Shown here one piece after another: positions 12,201 to 18,602 of a stretch of 64,000 nucleotides of DNA (the stretch's first letter is position 1; each line of letters begins with the position of its first letter). The translations under genes were made by a program, and so were the position numbers. The notes below the pieces were generated by a model that saw only the letters and a program-made list of their open reading frames with translations, had not been told where the DNA came from and did not search any database. The DNA comes from a virus. The stretch spans positions 1 through 64,000 of IMG/VR virus record IMGVR_UViG_3300009183_000058; one strand, given 5' to 3'.

Positions 12201-13381
12201 TTGGCATTGCTGTAATTACCGGCTGGCAAGTTTGTAAGTTGACTACCATCACCAATAAAGTATGCACTGGTAGTGATGTTGGCCACTGCTGATATCAATC
12301 CACTTGCAGTGATGTTGGCCGCATTGACTCTACCTGTGTCAAGGTTGGCCGCAGTGATATTACCTGAGGCCAGTATTGTGCCCGATGTTCTTAAATTACC
12401 ACCTGTTACGTTGGCAGTGGTTGTTACTGGTCCTGTCAGGCTGACTAGATTACCAGTGTATGTGGGCAAGAAAGCCGCCACGTTGGCGTTGCCATAATTG
12501 GCATTTATACCTGTGAGTAAACTACCATCACCAATAAAGTAACTACTGGTGGCAATATTGCCCACAGCACTTATGGTAGTACCTGTGGTGATGTAACCTG
12601 CGTTTAATCTACCGGTGTTAATGTTACCGCCAGTGATATTACCAGTGGCTGATATCTGTCCTGCTGTTCTTAAATTTCCACCGGTTACATTGGCTGTGGT
12701 TGTGACCGGACCGGTTAGGCTAACTAGGTTACCAGTATATGTAGGCAAAAAGTCTGCTACATTGCTGTTACCATAACCAATGTTGATACCAGTTAGTAAT
12801 GCACCATTACCTAAAATATAATTGCCAGCGATATTGCCGGTGGCACTAACTGTGCCGGCAACATATGCTCCGGTGTTGGCAAATGTTACAACATTGCTGG
12901 TACCGTTAACAGTGACAAAGATGTTTGATCCAGCGGCAGGTATATTAATATTGCTGTTACCATTTGTAACTTGACTACCAGTTGTGGCCACAATGCCAGT
13001 GAGTTGACTGCCGTTACCAATAAAATACCCAGCAGTAATATTGCCTGTGGTTGTTATACCTCCAGTGGTATTAATACCACCGGTGCCCAAATAGATGGAG
13101 TTAAAACGCAAACTAGGAGTACCAATGTCGTAAACATTGTCAAGCCTAGGAAATAAAGTATTGTTGAATTGTACACGTCCAATTCCTGATGGACTTAAGA
13201 TTAAATTGCTGTTGAGAACTGTGGTGGTAATAGTATTATTACCAATTTGAATGTTGCTGAGCACTGGCCCTGCGGCAAAAATCTGATTGAAGTTTTCATT
13301 GGTATAGTCAAATGCTGTACGTAACGGACTGCCCTGCCCATCATCTGGGTAAGCACCAATGTCAATGATATACTGTGTCAT
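6239..13381 (-). CDS. 2380-residue giant tail fibre with shaft repeats and four PKD-like domains
   Basis: The start MTQYIIDIGAYPDDGQGSPL with RTAFDYTNENFNQIF is a phage fibre N-terminal domain pattern. Residues about 100-1050 and 1240-1385 are long arrays of the SATGNITGGN shaft repeat with recurring FIGNGSQLTG and FLPTYTGNLVSLTGPV blocks. Residues about 1050-1215 hold the DAATKLYVDN module shared with the fibre at 1-4027. Residues about 1410-1820 contain four PKD/Ig-like domains, shown by FLWQFGDGTANVTT, YDLSFGDGTANFT, LYNFNYGDGNVGN and NWSWGDSTFSNG, each followed by a HTF- or HQY-type strand. The C-terminal 560 residues are beta-rich and unrecognised. PKD domains in surface proteins often mediate protein or sugar contact, so host adhesion is likely but inferred. 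Confidence 0.85.
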   Translation of the reverse strand: MTQYIIDIGAYPDDGQGSPLRTAFDYTNENFNQIFAAGPVLSNIQIGNNTITTTVLNSNLILSPSGIGRVQFNNTLFPRLDNVYDIGTPSLRFNSIYLGTGGINTTGGITTTGNITAGYFIGNGSQLTGIVATTGSQVTNGNSNINIPAAGSNIFVTVNGTSNVVTFANTGAYVAGTVSATGNIAGNYILGNGALLTGINIGYGNSNVADFLPTYTGNLVSLTGPVTTTANVTGGNLRTAGQISATGNITGGNINTGRLNAGYITTGTTISAVGNIATSSYFIGDGSLLTGINANYGNANVAAFLPTYTGNLVSLTGPVTTTANVTGGNLRTSGTILASGNITAANLDTGRVNAANITASGLISAVANITTSAYFIGDGSQLTNLPAGNYSNANVAAFLPTYTGNLVSLTGPVTTTSNITGGNLRTAGQISATGNITGGNVDTGRVNANTVTVASTISAAGNITGNNLIGTTVTATTVTAIANIVGGNITTSGQVSATGNIQGGNVNAPGGTITSNIVSATGKVQGGNFVTTGFITATGNITGGNVDTGNIHAANINVDSIISAVGNVYGNNLIGSSISVTGNLSAGNVSISGTFGAASLSATGNITGGNLLTAGNVLGSYFIGNGSQLTGITVSAGTSILNGNSNVVVAANGNVTISSAGVSNIASFANTGAYIIGEVSATGNVTGSYLLGNGAFITGLPAGYSNADVANYLPTYTGNLVSLTGPVITTANISGNYFVGNGSLLTGVSASDVNANALTGNTLSSNVLYSSLTQVGNLANLSVTGNATGGNVLTGGVISATGNVTGNYILGNGALLTGVITSVANINNGTSNVTVVSSGGNVTVGVGGTSNVAVFATTGEYITGLLSASGNITGSNILTSGLISSTGTVTGSSLLGSVASLSGNITGGNVLTGGVVSATGNISGNYFIGNGSQLTGVTASSVNANALTGNTLSSNVLYSSLTQVGTLANLTVTGNTTGGNLLTGGLISAAGNISGNNVFATGFASVTGNVIAGNVNTSNIRPTSGELTITTASGNLNLQPAGNIVLANTFINSVAYPAQDTDAATKLYVDNMVSSALSFHSPVYAATTTTLAVATSGTISYTQPNGVSNGVGAYLSTTGSFNLIDTANVQTAGTRILVKNEGNAVYNGVYTWSNATVIVRSTDADEYGPDSANQLSLNDYFFTTNGNVNAGSAFVVNAPTGTITFGTSNITFALFSQTTAYTANVDAGLSLIGTQFNAKVDNNTTAFDVTGNIIVKAGANLTTPNIGAATGTSLSLIGNINSGNVNTSGLVSATGNVTGGNVLTSGLLSATGNATLGNVLTAGVVSATGNISGNFFIGNGSQLTGVIASGGQGNTITLGTPTDGSLTVNVAYPGWTTATFVTDGLDDLNQVSLNIANSTYVGNAYITANVYSGPSPLTVAFTSYYIGNPNSFLWQFGDGTANVTTANATHTFSNASGGTYTVTFTAFNTNGTYNGNAANGAKGSTSTANISNIVLYTPSPIPSFTLSSNSFNTGNTITITNTSQYVTWYDLSFGDGTANFTAGPGLGNTSFTNVTHQYNSVSANADSLYSVILSGTSNTAGPSNVTVVSSASNVKVYSPQTGNVFVTANRANVINGLGGISFRNDSNGTPGNTASFGAQQLYNFNYGDGNVGNVNVGTGIAGNPSAANVTNTFALSAANQAANAYQQFTANLFLYTGYSTSPAKSGNITITVEPQTRANYIGTTANVITDATANTGNARVGYLYTDYNNSNRSTFTFQNTSQNSNLANWSWGDSTFSNGVSNVANTLHTYNSTGAFTVALTANGTPNGITSTAQSNTLTTTGYIFIASNPTAPTNLSGFSNLAIANTSEGTSPLLAAGARDASGGNIVANGVSVTRFATTTTIATAANIINANTGISSSQLTANLFAYVNNANAGNVTFSNVSNTVGTSGALVVTQDRDLHVANAAVPSYFYKVFNANIACALSSLGTGYNNYKLVDSVTGNTNYVGFVKDNLNSAPSIVTANTAMVEATAGTYRYISGIPYYNTGSPTITIANLEVANLSGQTFRSADPFILASGTVSEGSGALVSATQTKALSTINNAANSFLTGSNLNANVGIGSNYTLGNMTANLTGANNVVATLQANIFNVIGTSTTVQLPANIQMYAGANSGINEQSITCTPTANTQAAIRIVMSTAGNTPVFANSINYYTSNAWSGAQTIANTPEAVVRYGVLQRYAVDLSTGYLPVGPNLSIGGNRTTTQYFTFAFARPSLANFDIRLTTTTGVAGVWVAAPGTTIDSGGFSSPTPGFPGPTSTINGWLEASTQYAGAGVPGAASGTGGNGSNGCALTGADVIPLNTAIANVGYTMTLGGQNAANSTGTNILIRIALASGQSITALSIGVAT

Positions 13382-13400
13382 AAATTAGAGTCTCTGATTG

Positions 13401-13408
13401 TATTTACC
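13401..13408 (-). promoter_or_regulatory. Late promoter octamer GGTAAATA for the giant fibre operon
   Basis: GGTAAATA on the minus strand ends 19 bases before the ATG at 13381. The core TAAATA matches the T4 late promoter TATAAATA. The leader after it is long enough for a ribosome site, though only a weak AGAG is visible. Confidence 0.6.
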
Positions 13409-13440
13409 GCAATCAAATATACTCCGAGATTGAGCAGGTG

Positions 13441-14028
13441 CTAGAGATCTTGACCCGTTGACACACGATCTTGAAACATCTGCATGGGTATGTGTAGGAG
13501 ATTGTTAAAGACTTTTAGTTCTCGGATGTCTGCTGTGGTTGCTCCACACACTCGTACGAATGTTATATGAGGGAAATCCCGTACAATAGTACACAATTGT
13601 TTTACCCAATTGCCGGTGTATGTGGGCGCGGCATCTTGTTTTTTGTAAAAATCTGTGCCAGCATACACATTATTGAACTTTTGATTCACAGTAGGCCCCA
13701 TGTCAAAGCCCAACATATACACAGTTTGATGCTGGTCCAAGGCTGCAAGAGCAACAGCAATAGGCCCTGAACTGTTGCTGTGATACTTTTTGGGCACAGG
13801 TAAGGCACCTAATTTGTGTATGGGTTTGCGGGTATGAAATCTATGTGTGGCACTGTACCCAGACTTTTGTATACTTTCAGCAATGGGTTTGTCTGTGGCC
13901 ACGAGACAGTCGGGCTCAAAATCTCTGTAGAGTCCGTTACAGCCGTATATCTTGCCTAATGTTTTTAATTGAATTAAATCTACTGCTTGCCGGCTAATGC
14001 CATTGCCACACACAAATGCTCTAGTCAT
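13441..14028 (-). CDS. Conserved phage protein of unknown function, possibly nucleotide- or sugar-binding
   Basis: 195 residues. It begins MTRAFVCGNGISR, a GxGxS loop after a beta strand as in Rossmann-type enzymes. It also has LYRDFEPDCLVATDKPIAES and VYMLGFDMG. The pattern faintly recalls MptE-like (DUF115) and sialyltransferase-like proteins that sit near glycosyltransferases, but I cannot assign it. Its ATG follows directly on the T-run of the terminator of the upstream gene, and the 3' arm of that hairpin (AAGGGGGA) is the only ribosome-site-like sequence. It lies between a structural gene and the fibre operon. Confidence 0.6.
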   Translation of the reverse strand: MTRAFVCGNGISRQAVDLIQLKTLGKIYGCNGLYRDFEPDCLVATDKPIAESIQKSGYSATHRFHTRKPIHKLGALPVPKKYHSNSSGPIAVALAALDQHQTVYMLGFDMGPTVNQKFNNVYAGTDFYKKQDAAPTYTGNWVKQLCTIVRDFPHITFVRVCGATTADIRELKVFNNLLHIPMQMFQDRVSTGQDL

Positions 14029-14060
14029 AAAAAATCCCCCTTGTAGTTAGCAAGGGGGAT
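14029..14060 (-). terminator. Intrinsic terminator after the 275-residue structural gene
   Basis: On the minus strand ATCCCCCTTG (14060-14051), a 7-base loop and CAAGGGGGAT (14043-14034) form a 10-bp stem followed by a T-run to 14029. The next gene starts at the following base (ATG 14028), so the 3' arm AAGGGGGA may also act as its ribosome site when read through. Confidence 0.85.
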
Positions 14061-14076
14061 GTTAGGGTGTTACAAA

Positions 14077-14904
14077 TTAACTTGTAACGTTGACCACTTG
14101 AGCCAACTGTAATGAACCGTTGTTTGCGTCTACACCGTTGATGATCTCTGCACCGGACCATGTGACTGTGCCTTCGTCTGTGAAGAAGTTGGTTACATAG
14201 AAGTTTTCACTTGAGTAAATGTTTTCGCCATCATTGCTGTTGCTGTAGTTGCCATAAGTCATGCCGTTCCAGTCACGGATCCACTTGTTAGTGATGTAAC
14301 TGGCATACACAGCGGCCGAGTCGCCTACTGAATATTCAATACTCATGTTACCGGCTGTTGGTGAGCCTGTGTTTGACAACACACATTGACCAACTGGGTA
14401 CGCAGTACCTGTTCCTGATCCAACTGCTACAGCCGTAAATATATCACCAACTGCCGAATCAGCACCACCACCGCAAGCCTGCCAGTCAGTTGTGCCAAGT
14501 ACAGCAATTTGATATGCTTGACCAATAATTAAACTTTCGTCAGCAGTGGTACTGGCTGTGTAAGCAACCAAGAACTTGTGCGCACCTTTCTGGCGGATCA
14601 AACGTCCAGCGCCGGCAGTGGTGCTTGTGCCATCTGCTAAACTGATATTGACTGCTGCCAACACTTCAGGAAACGTAGCACTAGGAGTACTAGTAGCGGG
14701 TGAACCACCAACCACGCCCACAAACTGATCTGAATTGAGTGTGTCGGCTGAGTTATATGGAGTTGCCGGTGAGGTCAAACTACCAAAGTTTGGAAAACCA
14801 GCATCAGTTAAGATGGTTTGGTTGTATGTTGTTACTGGAGGTGTACCGGTTACAGTAGATCCAGAACCAACGTTGTTTTTTTGAATTTTAAGTGCTCTTC
14901 CCAT
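14077..14904 (-). CDS. Probable virion structural (decoration or head/tail surface) protein
   Basis: 275 residues with a strong AAGGAG site before ATG 14904, its own late promoter octamer at 14996-15003 and its own terminator at 14029-14060. It is therefore a monocistronic late unit built for high expression. A segment near residues 125-170 (LIIGQAYQIAVLGTTDW and then GDIFTAVAVGSGTGTAYPVG) is a small beta domain common in phage surface proteins. The C-terminus has an aromatic run around YGNYSNSNDGENIYSSENFY. No T4 gene matches by eye. Strong expression signals and position near the head genes suggest a virion component; decoration protein is a guess. Confidence 0.7.
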   Translation of the reverse strand: MGRALKIQKNNVGSGSTVTGTPPVTTYNQTILTDAGFPNFGSLTSPATPYNSADTLNSDQFVGVVGGSPATSTPSATFPEVLAAVNISLADGTSTTAGAGRLIRQKGAHKFLVAYTASTTADESLIIGQAYQIAVLGTTDWQACGGGADSAVGDIFTAVAVGSGTGTAYPVGQCVLSNTGSPTAGNMSIEYSVGDSAAVYASYITNKWIRDWNGMTYGNYSNSNDGENIYSSENFYVTNFFTDEGTVTWSGAEIINGVDANNGSLQLAQVVNVTS

Positions 14905-14990
14905 TTGATTTCTCCTTAAAGAAGCCCCATGCGGGTTCTAGCCGCTACGCGGTGGGTATTAATCGCCGCATAAAACGCAGAATTGCGTTG
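14905..14990 (-). promoter_or_regulatory. Structured 5' leader of the 275-residue gene
   Basis: Between the late octamer (14996-15003) and ATG 14904 the minus strand has three small hairpins in series: AACGCA-ATTC-TGCGTT, CCGC-GTA-GCGG and CCC-GCAT-GGG, then AAGGAG. The series may stabilise the message or tune translation. Confidence 0.5.
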
Positions 14991-14995
14991 ACTAG

Positions 14996-15003
14996 TATTT
15001 ATG
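14996..15003 (-). promoter_or_regulatory. Late promoter octamer CATAAATA
   Basis: CATAAATA followed by CTAGT on the minus strand, the same 3' flank as the gp25 promoter (TATAAATACTAGT). It drives the 14077-14904 gene with a leader of about 85 bases, and is back to back with the plus octamer at 15039-15046. Confidence 0.65.
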
Positions 15004-15038
15004 GACAATTGGTTTATTTTAGCCAACATGACGGTTTT

Positions 15039-15046
15039 CTTAAATA
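15039..15046 (+). promoter_or_regulatory. Late promoter octamer CTTAAATA, 5 bases from ATG
   Basis: CTTAAATA, then TCACT, then ATG at 15052. There is no ribosome site in the interval. With T4 late promoter geometry the transcript would begin at or next to the A of the ATG. Confidence 0.5.
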
Positions 15047-15051
15047 TCACT

Positions 15052-16209
15052 ATGAACACTGAAGACTTGATTGCCAGCGGTAACCTGGCCAGAGAAAAAC
15101 ACAACCCCGAACAGGCCATTGCATTTTATGCACAAGCATTTGTGCAAGATCCCAACAGTTCGGGTGCCTTTAACAACTATGGCAATGTACTGAGAGAGAT
15201 GGGTCATGCACAACGTGCTATTCCATTTTTAGAAACAGCACGCCTATTAGATCCCACTAGTGTCACAGCAGAATTTAATCTAGCGGTGGCGCATCTCATG
15301 CTAGGCAACTATGAACAGGGTTGGCGACTGTACGAAAGTCGCTGGCGTTATGAGCACCTAGATGGAACCAAGCCCCGACTACCTAGTCCTGAATGGTCAG
15401 GCGAGGATCTACGCGGAAAAACTATCCTGGTCATTGGCGAACAAGGACTTGGTGATCAGATTCAGTTCTTGAGATTCTGTGGTAATCTTCAAGACATGGG
15501 TGCAAAGATTAGACTCCACGTGAGTCCGGGCATTAAACCTTTGTTGATCAATACTCCTCCAGCAATTGTGGGCATAACCTGCAACACAGAAGATGTAATC
15601 GGCGAATTTGACTACTGGGTGGCCATGATGAGCCTGCCTAGACTGTTAAACATGAAGTTAGAAAATGTTCAACACTATTTGCAGTATGTGCAACCTGAAC
15701 CAGAACGTGTTAAAGTATGGGCCGAAAGACTAGGTATTCCTAAAAATCGCATGAGAATCGGTGTTGCTTGGTCAGGTCGCAAAGATTCCTGGATCAATCA
15801 ACACAAGAGCATGCCAGCAGAAACCATGGCTGCTCTTGTGCGGAAGTTTCCTGAACACCAATGGGTTAGTTTGCAAGTTGATGCATTGCCTGAAGATGAA
15901 GCAGTGATCAAGGCCGCAGGTGTAGAGTGTTATCCTGGCACTATCAATGACTTTGCTGACACAGCCGCATTAATGCACCATTTGGATCTTGTGATCTCTG
16001 TAGACACGGCGGCCGCACACCTAGCAGGTGCTATGGGCCGTCCACTTTGGATTCCACTCAATGCTTATGGTCCATGCTGGCGCTGGATGCAAAATCGTGA
16101 TGACTCACCTTGGTATACTACCGCTCGACTATTCCGTCAGGAAAAATATGGCGATTGGTTAGCACCAATGACCAAGATTGAAAAGTTCTTAGGCTGGTTT
16201 AAAATTTAA
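15052..16209 (+). CDS. TPR-containing glycosyltransferase (GT9/heptosyltransferase-like)
   Basis: 385 residues; ATG 15052 is preferred over 15001 because a late octamer lies just upstream and MNTEDLIASGNLAREK begins a TPR helix. Residues about 5-100 form tetratricopeptide repeats (NPEQAIAFYAQAFVQDP, SGAFNNYGNVLREMGHAQRA, TAEFNLAVAHLMLGNYEQGW). The C-terminal 250 residues resemble the TPR-linked GT9-like proteins of many bacteria, with ILVIGEQGLGDQIQFLRF, IGVAWSGRKDSWINQHKSM and LDLVISVDTAAAHLAGAMGRP as the donor-site signatures. It would transfer a sugar, perhaps to a virion or host surface polymer. It is an isolated plus gene between minus blocks, overlapping the next gene tail to tail by 21 bases, and looks like a transferred accessory gene. 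Confidence 0.85.
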   Translation: MNTEDLIASGNLAREKHNPEQAIAFYAQAFVQDPNSSGAFNNYGNVLREMGHAQRAIPFLETARLLDPTSVTAEFNLAVAHLMLGNYEQGWRLYESRWRYEHLDGTKPRLPSPEWSGEDLRGKTILVIGEQGLGDQIQFLRFCGNLQDMGAKIRLHVSPGIKPLLINTPPAIVGITCNTEDVIGEFDYWVAMMSLPRLLNMKLENVQHYLQYVQPEPERVKVWAERLGIPKNRMRIGVAWSGRKDSWINQHKSMPAETMAALVRKFPEHQWVSLQVDALPEDEAVIKAAGVECYPGTINDFADTAALMHHLDLVISVDTAAAHLAGAMGRPLWIPLNAYGPCWRWMQNRDDSPWYTTARLFRQEKYGDWLAPMTKIEKFLGWFKI

Positions 16210-17289
16210 GTGGTGTTTGATTGCATTGGCAATTGGACCAAACCCCCAACGCTGATCTTTTACCAACTTACGATTGTGTTCAATTACTGGTTGCATTTCT
16301 AAACAGGCCTGTTGACGTTGAGAATCATTTAACTGTGAAAATTGTTTAACGCTGTCAACAATAGCGTCTATACGTTTGTCAGTATCTGTCACAAGATCGT
16401 ATGTTTCGTCCAACCAAGGTGAGAATGTTTGAAAACCCAAATCACGCAAACATTGTAAGTATCCTGTACAACCAAATACCACAAACGGATGTCCTACCAA
16501 CAACGGCCTAGTGATCTTTTCGCTGATAAAAAAAGTATCCGGTGCTACCACAGTTTCAGTTTCAGCAACTATGCTGATATAGGCTGAATTGTAAATATTT
16601 CTAGGAATCAATTGACTAACCCAACCGTGCTGGTAAGGTCGCATGTTTGGGATTGGTCGACATGTGTTTATTGTTGTCGATTGTGATTTTCCTGAAGTTT
16701 CATCGTCAAACGCTATGCTTTGAAATTCAGGATTATCAATTTGATATAATATTGGTGTCCTCATATTAAAATATAGGTCAGGATGTTGGAGCCGTAGTTG
16801 ATTTCTACGATCCATTGATTCTTGAGATCGTTCGTAATAGTTTACTAAACACTGATCAATTAATCCTTGTTGTTTTAATCCTTTTAATAGTAGTCCTCGG
16901 TTATACATCCACCCTCCTAATAATGCTGTCGCCAGGCAAGGTTTATGTCCTAGATCCAATGCTGGTAATTCAGAATTGACTCTTACAGTACTTGTGAGAT
17001 TTGAAAAATATTCAAACCATTGGGATAATTTCCAATTATCTATTTTTCCGTGCCCACTTACTGCCCACACGGCATTAGTTTTACTTGCAATTTGTTTAAT
17101 ATAGATCTGATCAACACAATGTATAGTAGGTTCAGGTTGTATTAAAATAGTTAGTTTTTCTGACTGTTGAAAACTTTCTGGGCACAAAGTTGGTAGCACA
17201 TCAACATCAGACCTGATCGATTTAGTAAACTCAGAAAAGTTTTCAAACAGTTCTGGAATCAAATCATAAGGGTCATTAACTAATATCAT
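16189..17289 (-). CDS. Glycosyltransferase-like protein, family uncertain
   Basis: 366 residues from ATG 17289; the longer frame begins at TTG inside the terminator stem and is unlikely. No standard motif is certain. Near residues 255-300 the run FFISEKITRPLLVGHPFVVFG then CTGYLQCLRDLGF is like the C-terminal donor-binding region of fucosyltransferase-type and phage glycosyltransferase proteins (an SEK near the donor site, then a 'which became the target' aliphatic stretch). The C-terminal helices (DSQRQQACLEMQPVIEHNRK) also fit that group. It converges on the TPR glycosyltransferase and lies just past the capsid terminator, so the two probably act on related sugars. The assignment is by pattern and context. 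Confidence 0.55.
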   Translation of the reverse strand: MILVNDPYDLIPELFENFSEFTKSIRSDVDVLPTLCPESFQQSEKLTILIQPEPTIHCVDQIYIKQIASKTNAVWAVSGHGKIDNWKLSQWFEYFSNLTSTVRVNSELPALDLGHKPCLATALLGGWMYNRGLLLKGLKQQGLIDQCLVNYYERSQESMDRRNQLRLQHPDLYFNMRTPILYQIDNPEFQSIAFDDETSGKSQSTTINTCRPIPNMRPYQHGWVSQLIPRNIYNSAYISIVAETETVVAPDTFFISEKITRPLLVGHPFVVFGCTGYLQCLRDLGFQTFSPWLDETYDLVTDTDKRIDAIVDSVKQFSQLNDSQRQQACLEMQPVIEHNRKLVKDQRWGFGPIANAIKHHLNFKPA

Positions 17290-17304
17290 TGAATACTTAG
17301 CCAA

Positions 17305-17331
17305 CAAAAAAGGCTCCGAAGAGCCTTTTTG
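17305..17331 (-). terminator. Bidirectional terminator with UUCG loop after gp23
   Basis: On the minus strand AAAAAGGCTC-TTCG-GAGCCTTTTTT is a stem closed by a C(UUCG)G tetraloop with a T-run. It ends the capsid operon below the gp23 stop at 17370. The plus strand also gives a stem with GCCTTTTTGTTTTT. Confidence 0.92.
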
Positions 17332-17369
17332 TTTTTCCTTCCCATCCCTGAGAAAGTTGAGTTCTCTGA

Positions 17370-18581
17370 TTAGGAGAATGACAAGTTAGATACAGCGATC
17401 TCACCAACATAGTCACCAGCATTGCCGAATGAACTGGCAGTGTTGGTTAACTCGATGAAGCCATAACGTGTCATGAAAGACACGACTGGTTCAAAGGTTG
17501 TTGGATCCAACACAACACCACTTGACATCAAAGGAATGTATGGGCAGTAGAATGCTGGAGCGTCTGCTTCGCTAGAACCCTTGTAACCAACTAACACTGG
17601 TGTAGTGTCACTTGCATAAGAGTCAACGAACACACGCATAGCGCCGTTCAATGTACCAACAAACTTGGTGTTTGTGGGTGCTTCGAAAGTACCTTCTGTA
17701 GTACGTGCAAACGCAGAAGTAGTTGCAGATTGCAACACTGTCAAACTTGCAGAACTAACAACAGCGTAGTTACCTGCGCCACGACGTGTGCGTTGGGCGA
17801 TCAAGTTAGCAACACGATTGATCAAAACAGCCAAAGCGGCATGTTCGTCACCAACGAATGTAGCAGTACCTGAAACAGTTGCTTGGTTGTATGTGTACTC
17901 AGTTGCGGCCAAACTACGGAGACTCAAAAGAATCTCTTGGTCAATTTCAGCAGTAATCTCTTGAGCCAAAGCAGCCATGATTTCGGCTTCTACGTCGATA
18001 CCATGCATTGCTTGTGCGTCTTGGGCGGCTTCAAAAGTCCAACGTGCTTGCAACTTGCGAGTCTTGGCTTCAACAGCCTGCTTCAAGATTTGCACGGAAA
18101 TTTGACGACCACCAGAACCTTCTAGAACTGATGTATTAGCACCAGTGTAGATGTTTTGTGTTGGGTCAACTGTACCAGCAGTTACGCTAGATGCTGAAGA
18201 ATATGCTTGAGCGATCAAGAATGGGCTCAATGCTTCTTGACCAGCGGCAGTGCTTGTGGCGGCTGCTGAGTTGTCAGTCATGCTGTTGGCATAACGCACA
18301 CGCAAAGTGTGGATCTGACCAACTGGGCCTGTCATTGGCTGAACGCCGACCAACTCGTTAGCAATAACTGTTGGCATTACACGACGGATAACTGGCAAAA
18401 TCACACGGTTCAATGTGGCAATGTTACCAGAGCCTGTTGAACCAGAACTTGCGTTTTCCTTCAAGTACTTGCGAGTGTTTTCGAGGATAACACTCATGCT
18501 GTTGCGCTTGGAACCGTTCAAACCTTCAAGCAATGCTTCTTTGGTTTCGCCCCAGCGGCTTTCTAATAGTTGTTCTGACAT
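17370..18581 (-). CDS. gp23: Major capsid protein, gp23 family
   Basis: 403 residues, shorter than the 521 of T4 gp23. The N-terminal region (NTRKYLKE, then LNRVILPVIRRVMPTVIANE and GVQPMTGPVGQIHTLRVRYA) is the gp23 signature, and ARWTFEAAQDAQAMHGIDVE and AEIMAALAQEITAEIDQEIL match the A-domain helices. A strong AAGGAG precedes ATG 18581, 21 bases after the gp22 stop. The N-terminal 50 or so residues should be removed by the gp21 protease during head maturation. The gene ends in a strong UUCG terminator, consistent with the most abundant late product. Some insertions of T4 gp23 are absent, as in marine T4-like phages. Confidence 0.96.
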   Translation of the reverse strand: MSEQLLESRWGETKEALLEGLNGSKRNSMSVILENTRKYLKENASSGSTGSGNIATLNRVILPVIRRVMPTVIANELVGVQPMTGPVGQIHTLRVRYANSMTDNSAAATSTAAGQEALSPFLIAQAYSSASSVTAGTVDPTQNIYTGANTSVLEGSGGRQISVQILKQAVEAKTRKLQARWTFEAAQDAQAMHGIDVEAEIMAALAQEITAEIDQEILLSLRSLAATEYTYNQATVSGTATFVGDEHAALAVLINRVANLIAQRTRRGAGNYAVVSSASLTVLQSATTSAFARTTEGTFEAPTNTKFVGTLNGAMRVFVDSYASDTTPVLVGYKGSSEADAPAFYCPYIPLMSSGVVLDPTTFEPVVSFMTRYGFIELTNTASSFGNAGDYVGEIAVSNLSFS

Positions 18582-18602
18582 TTCTGTCTCCTTTTTCTTT
18601 GT

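Noticed and set aside
1-13381. Short repeated DNA units resembling a repeat array or CRISPR
   Set aside because: The units lie in frame in a continuous coding sequence and have no unique spacers of equal length; they are protein repeats.
14916-15119. 67-residue minus frame across the divergent promoter region
   Set aside because: It overlaps the late octamers and the start of the TPR glycosyltransferase and has no ribosome site.
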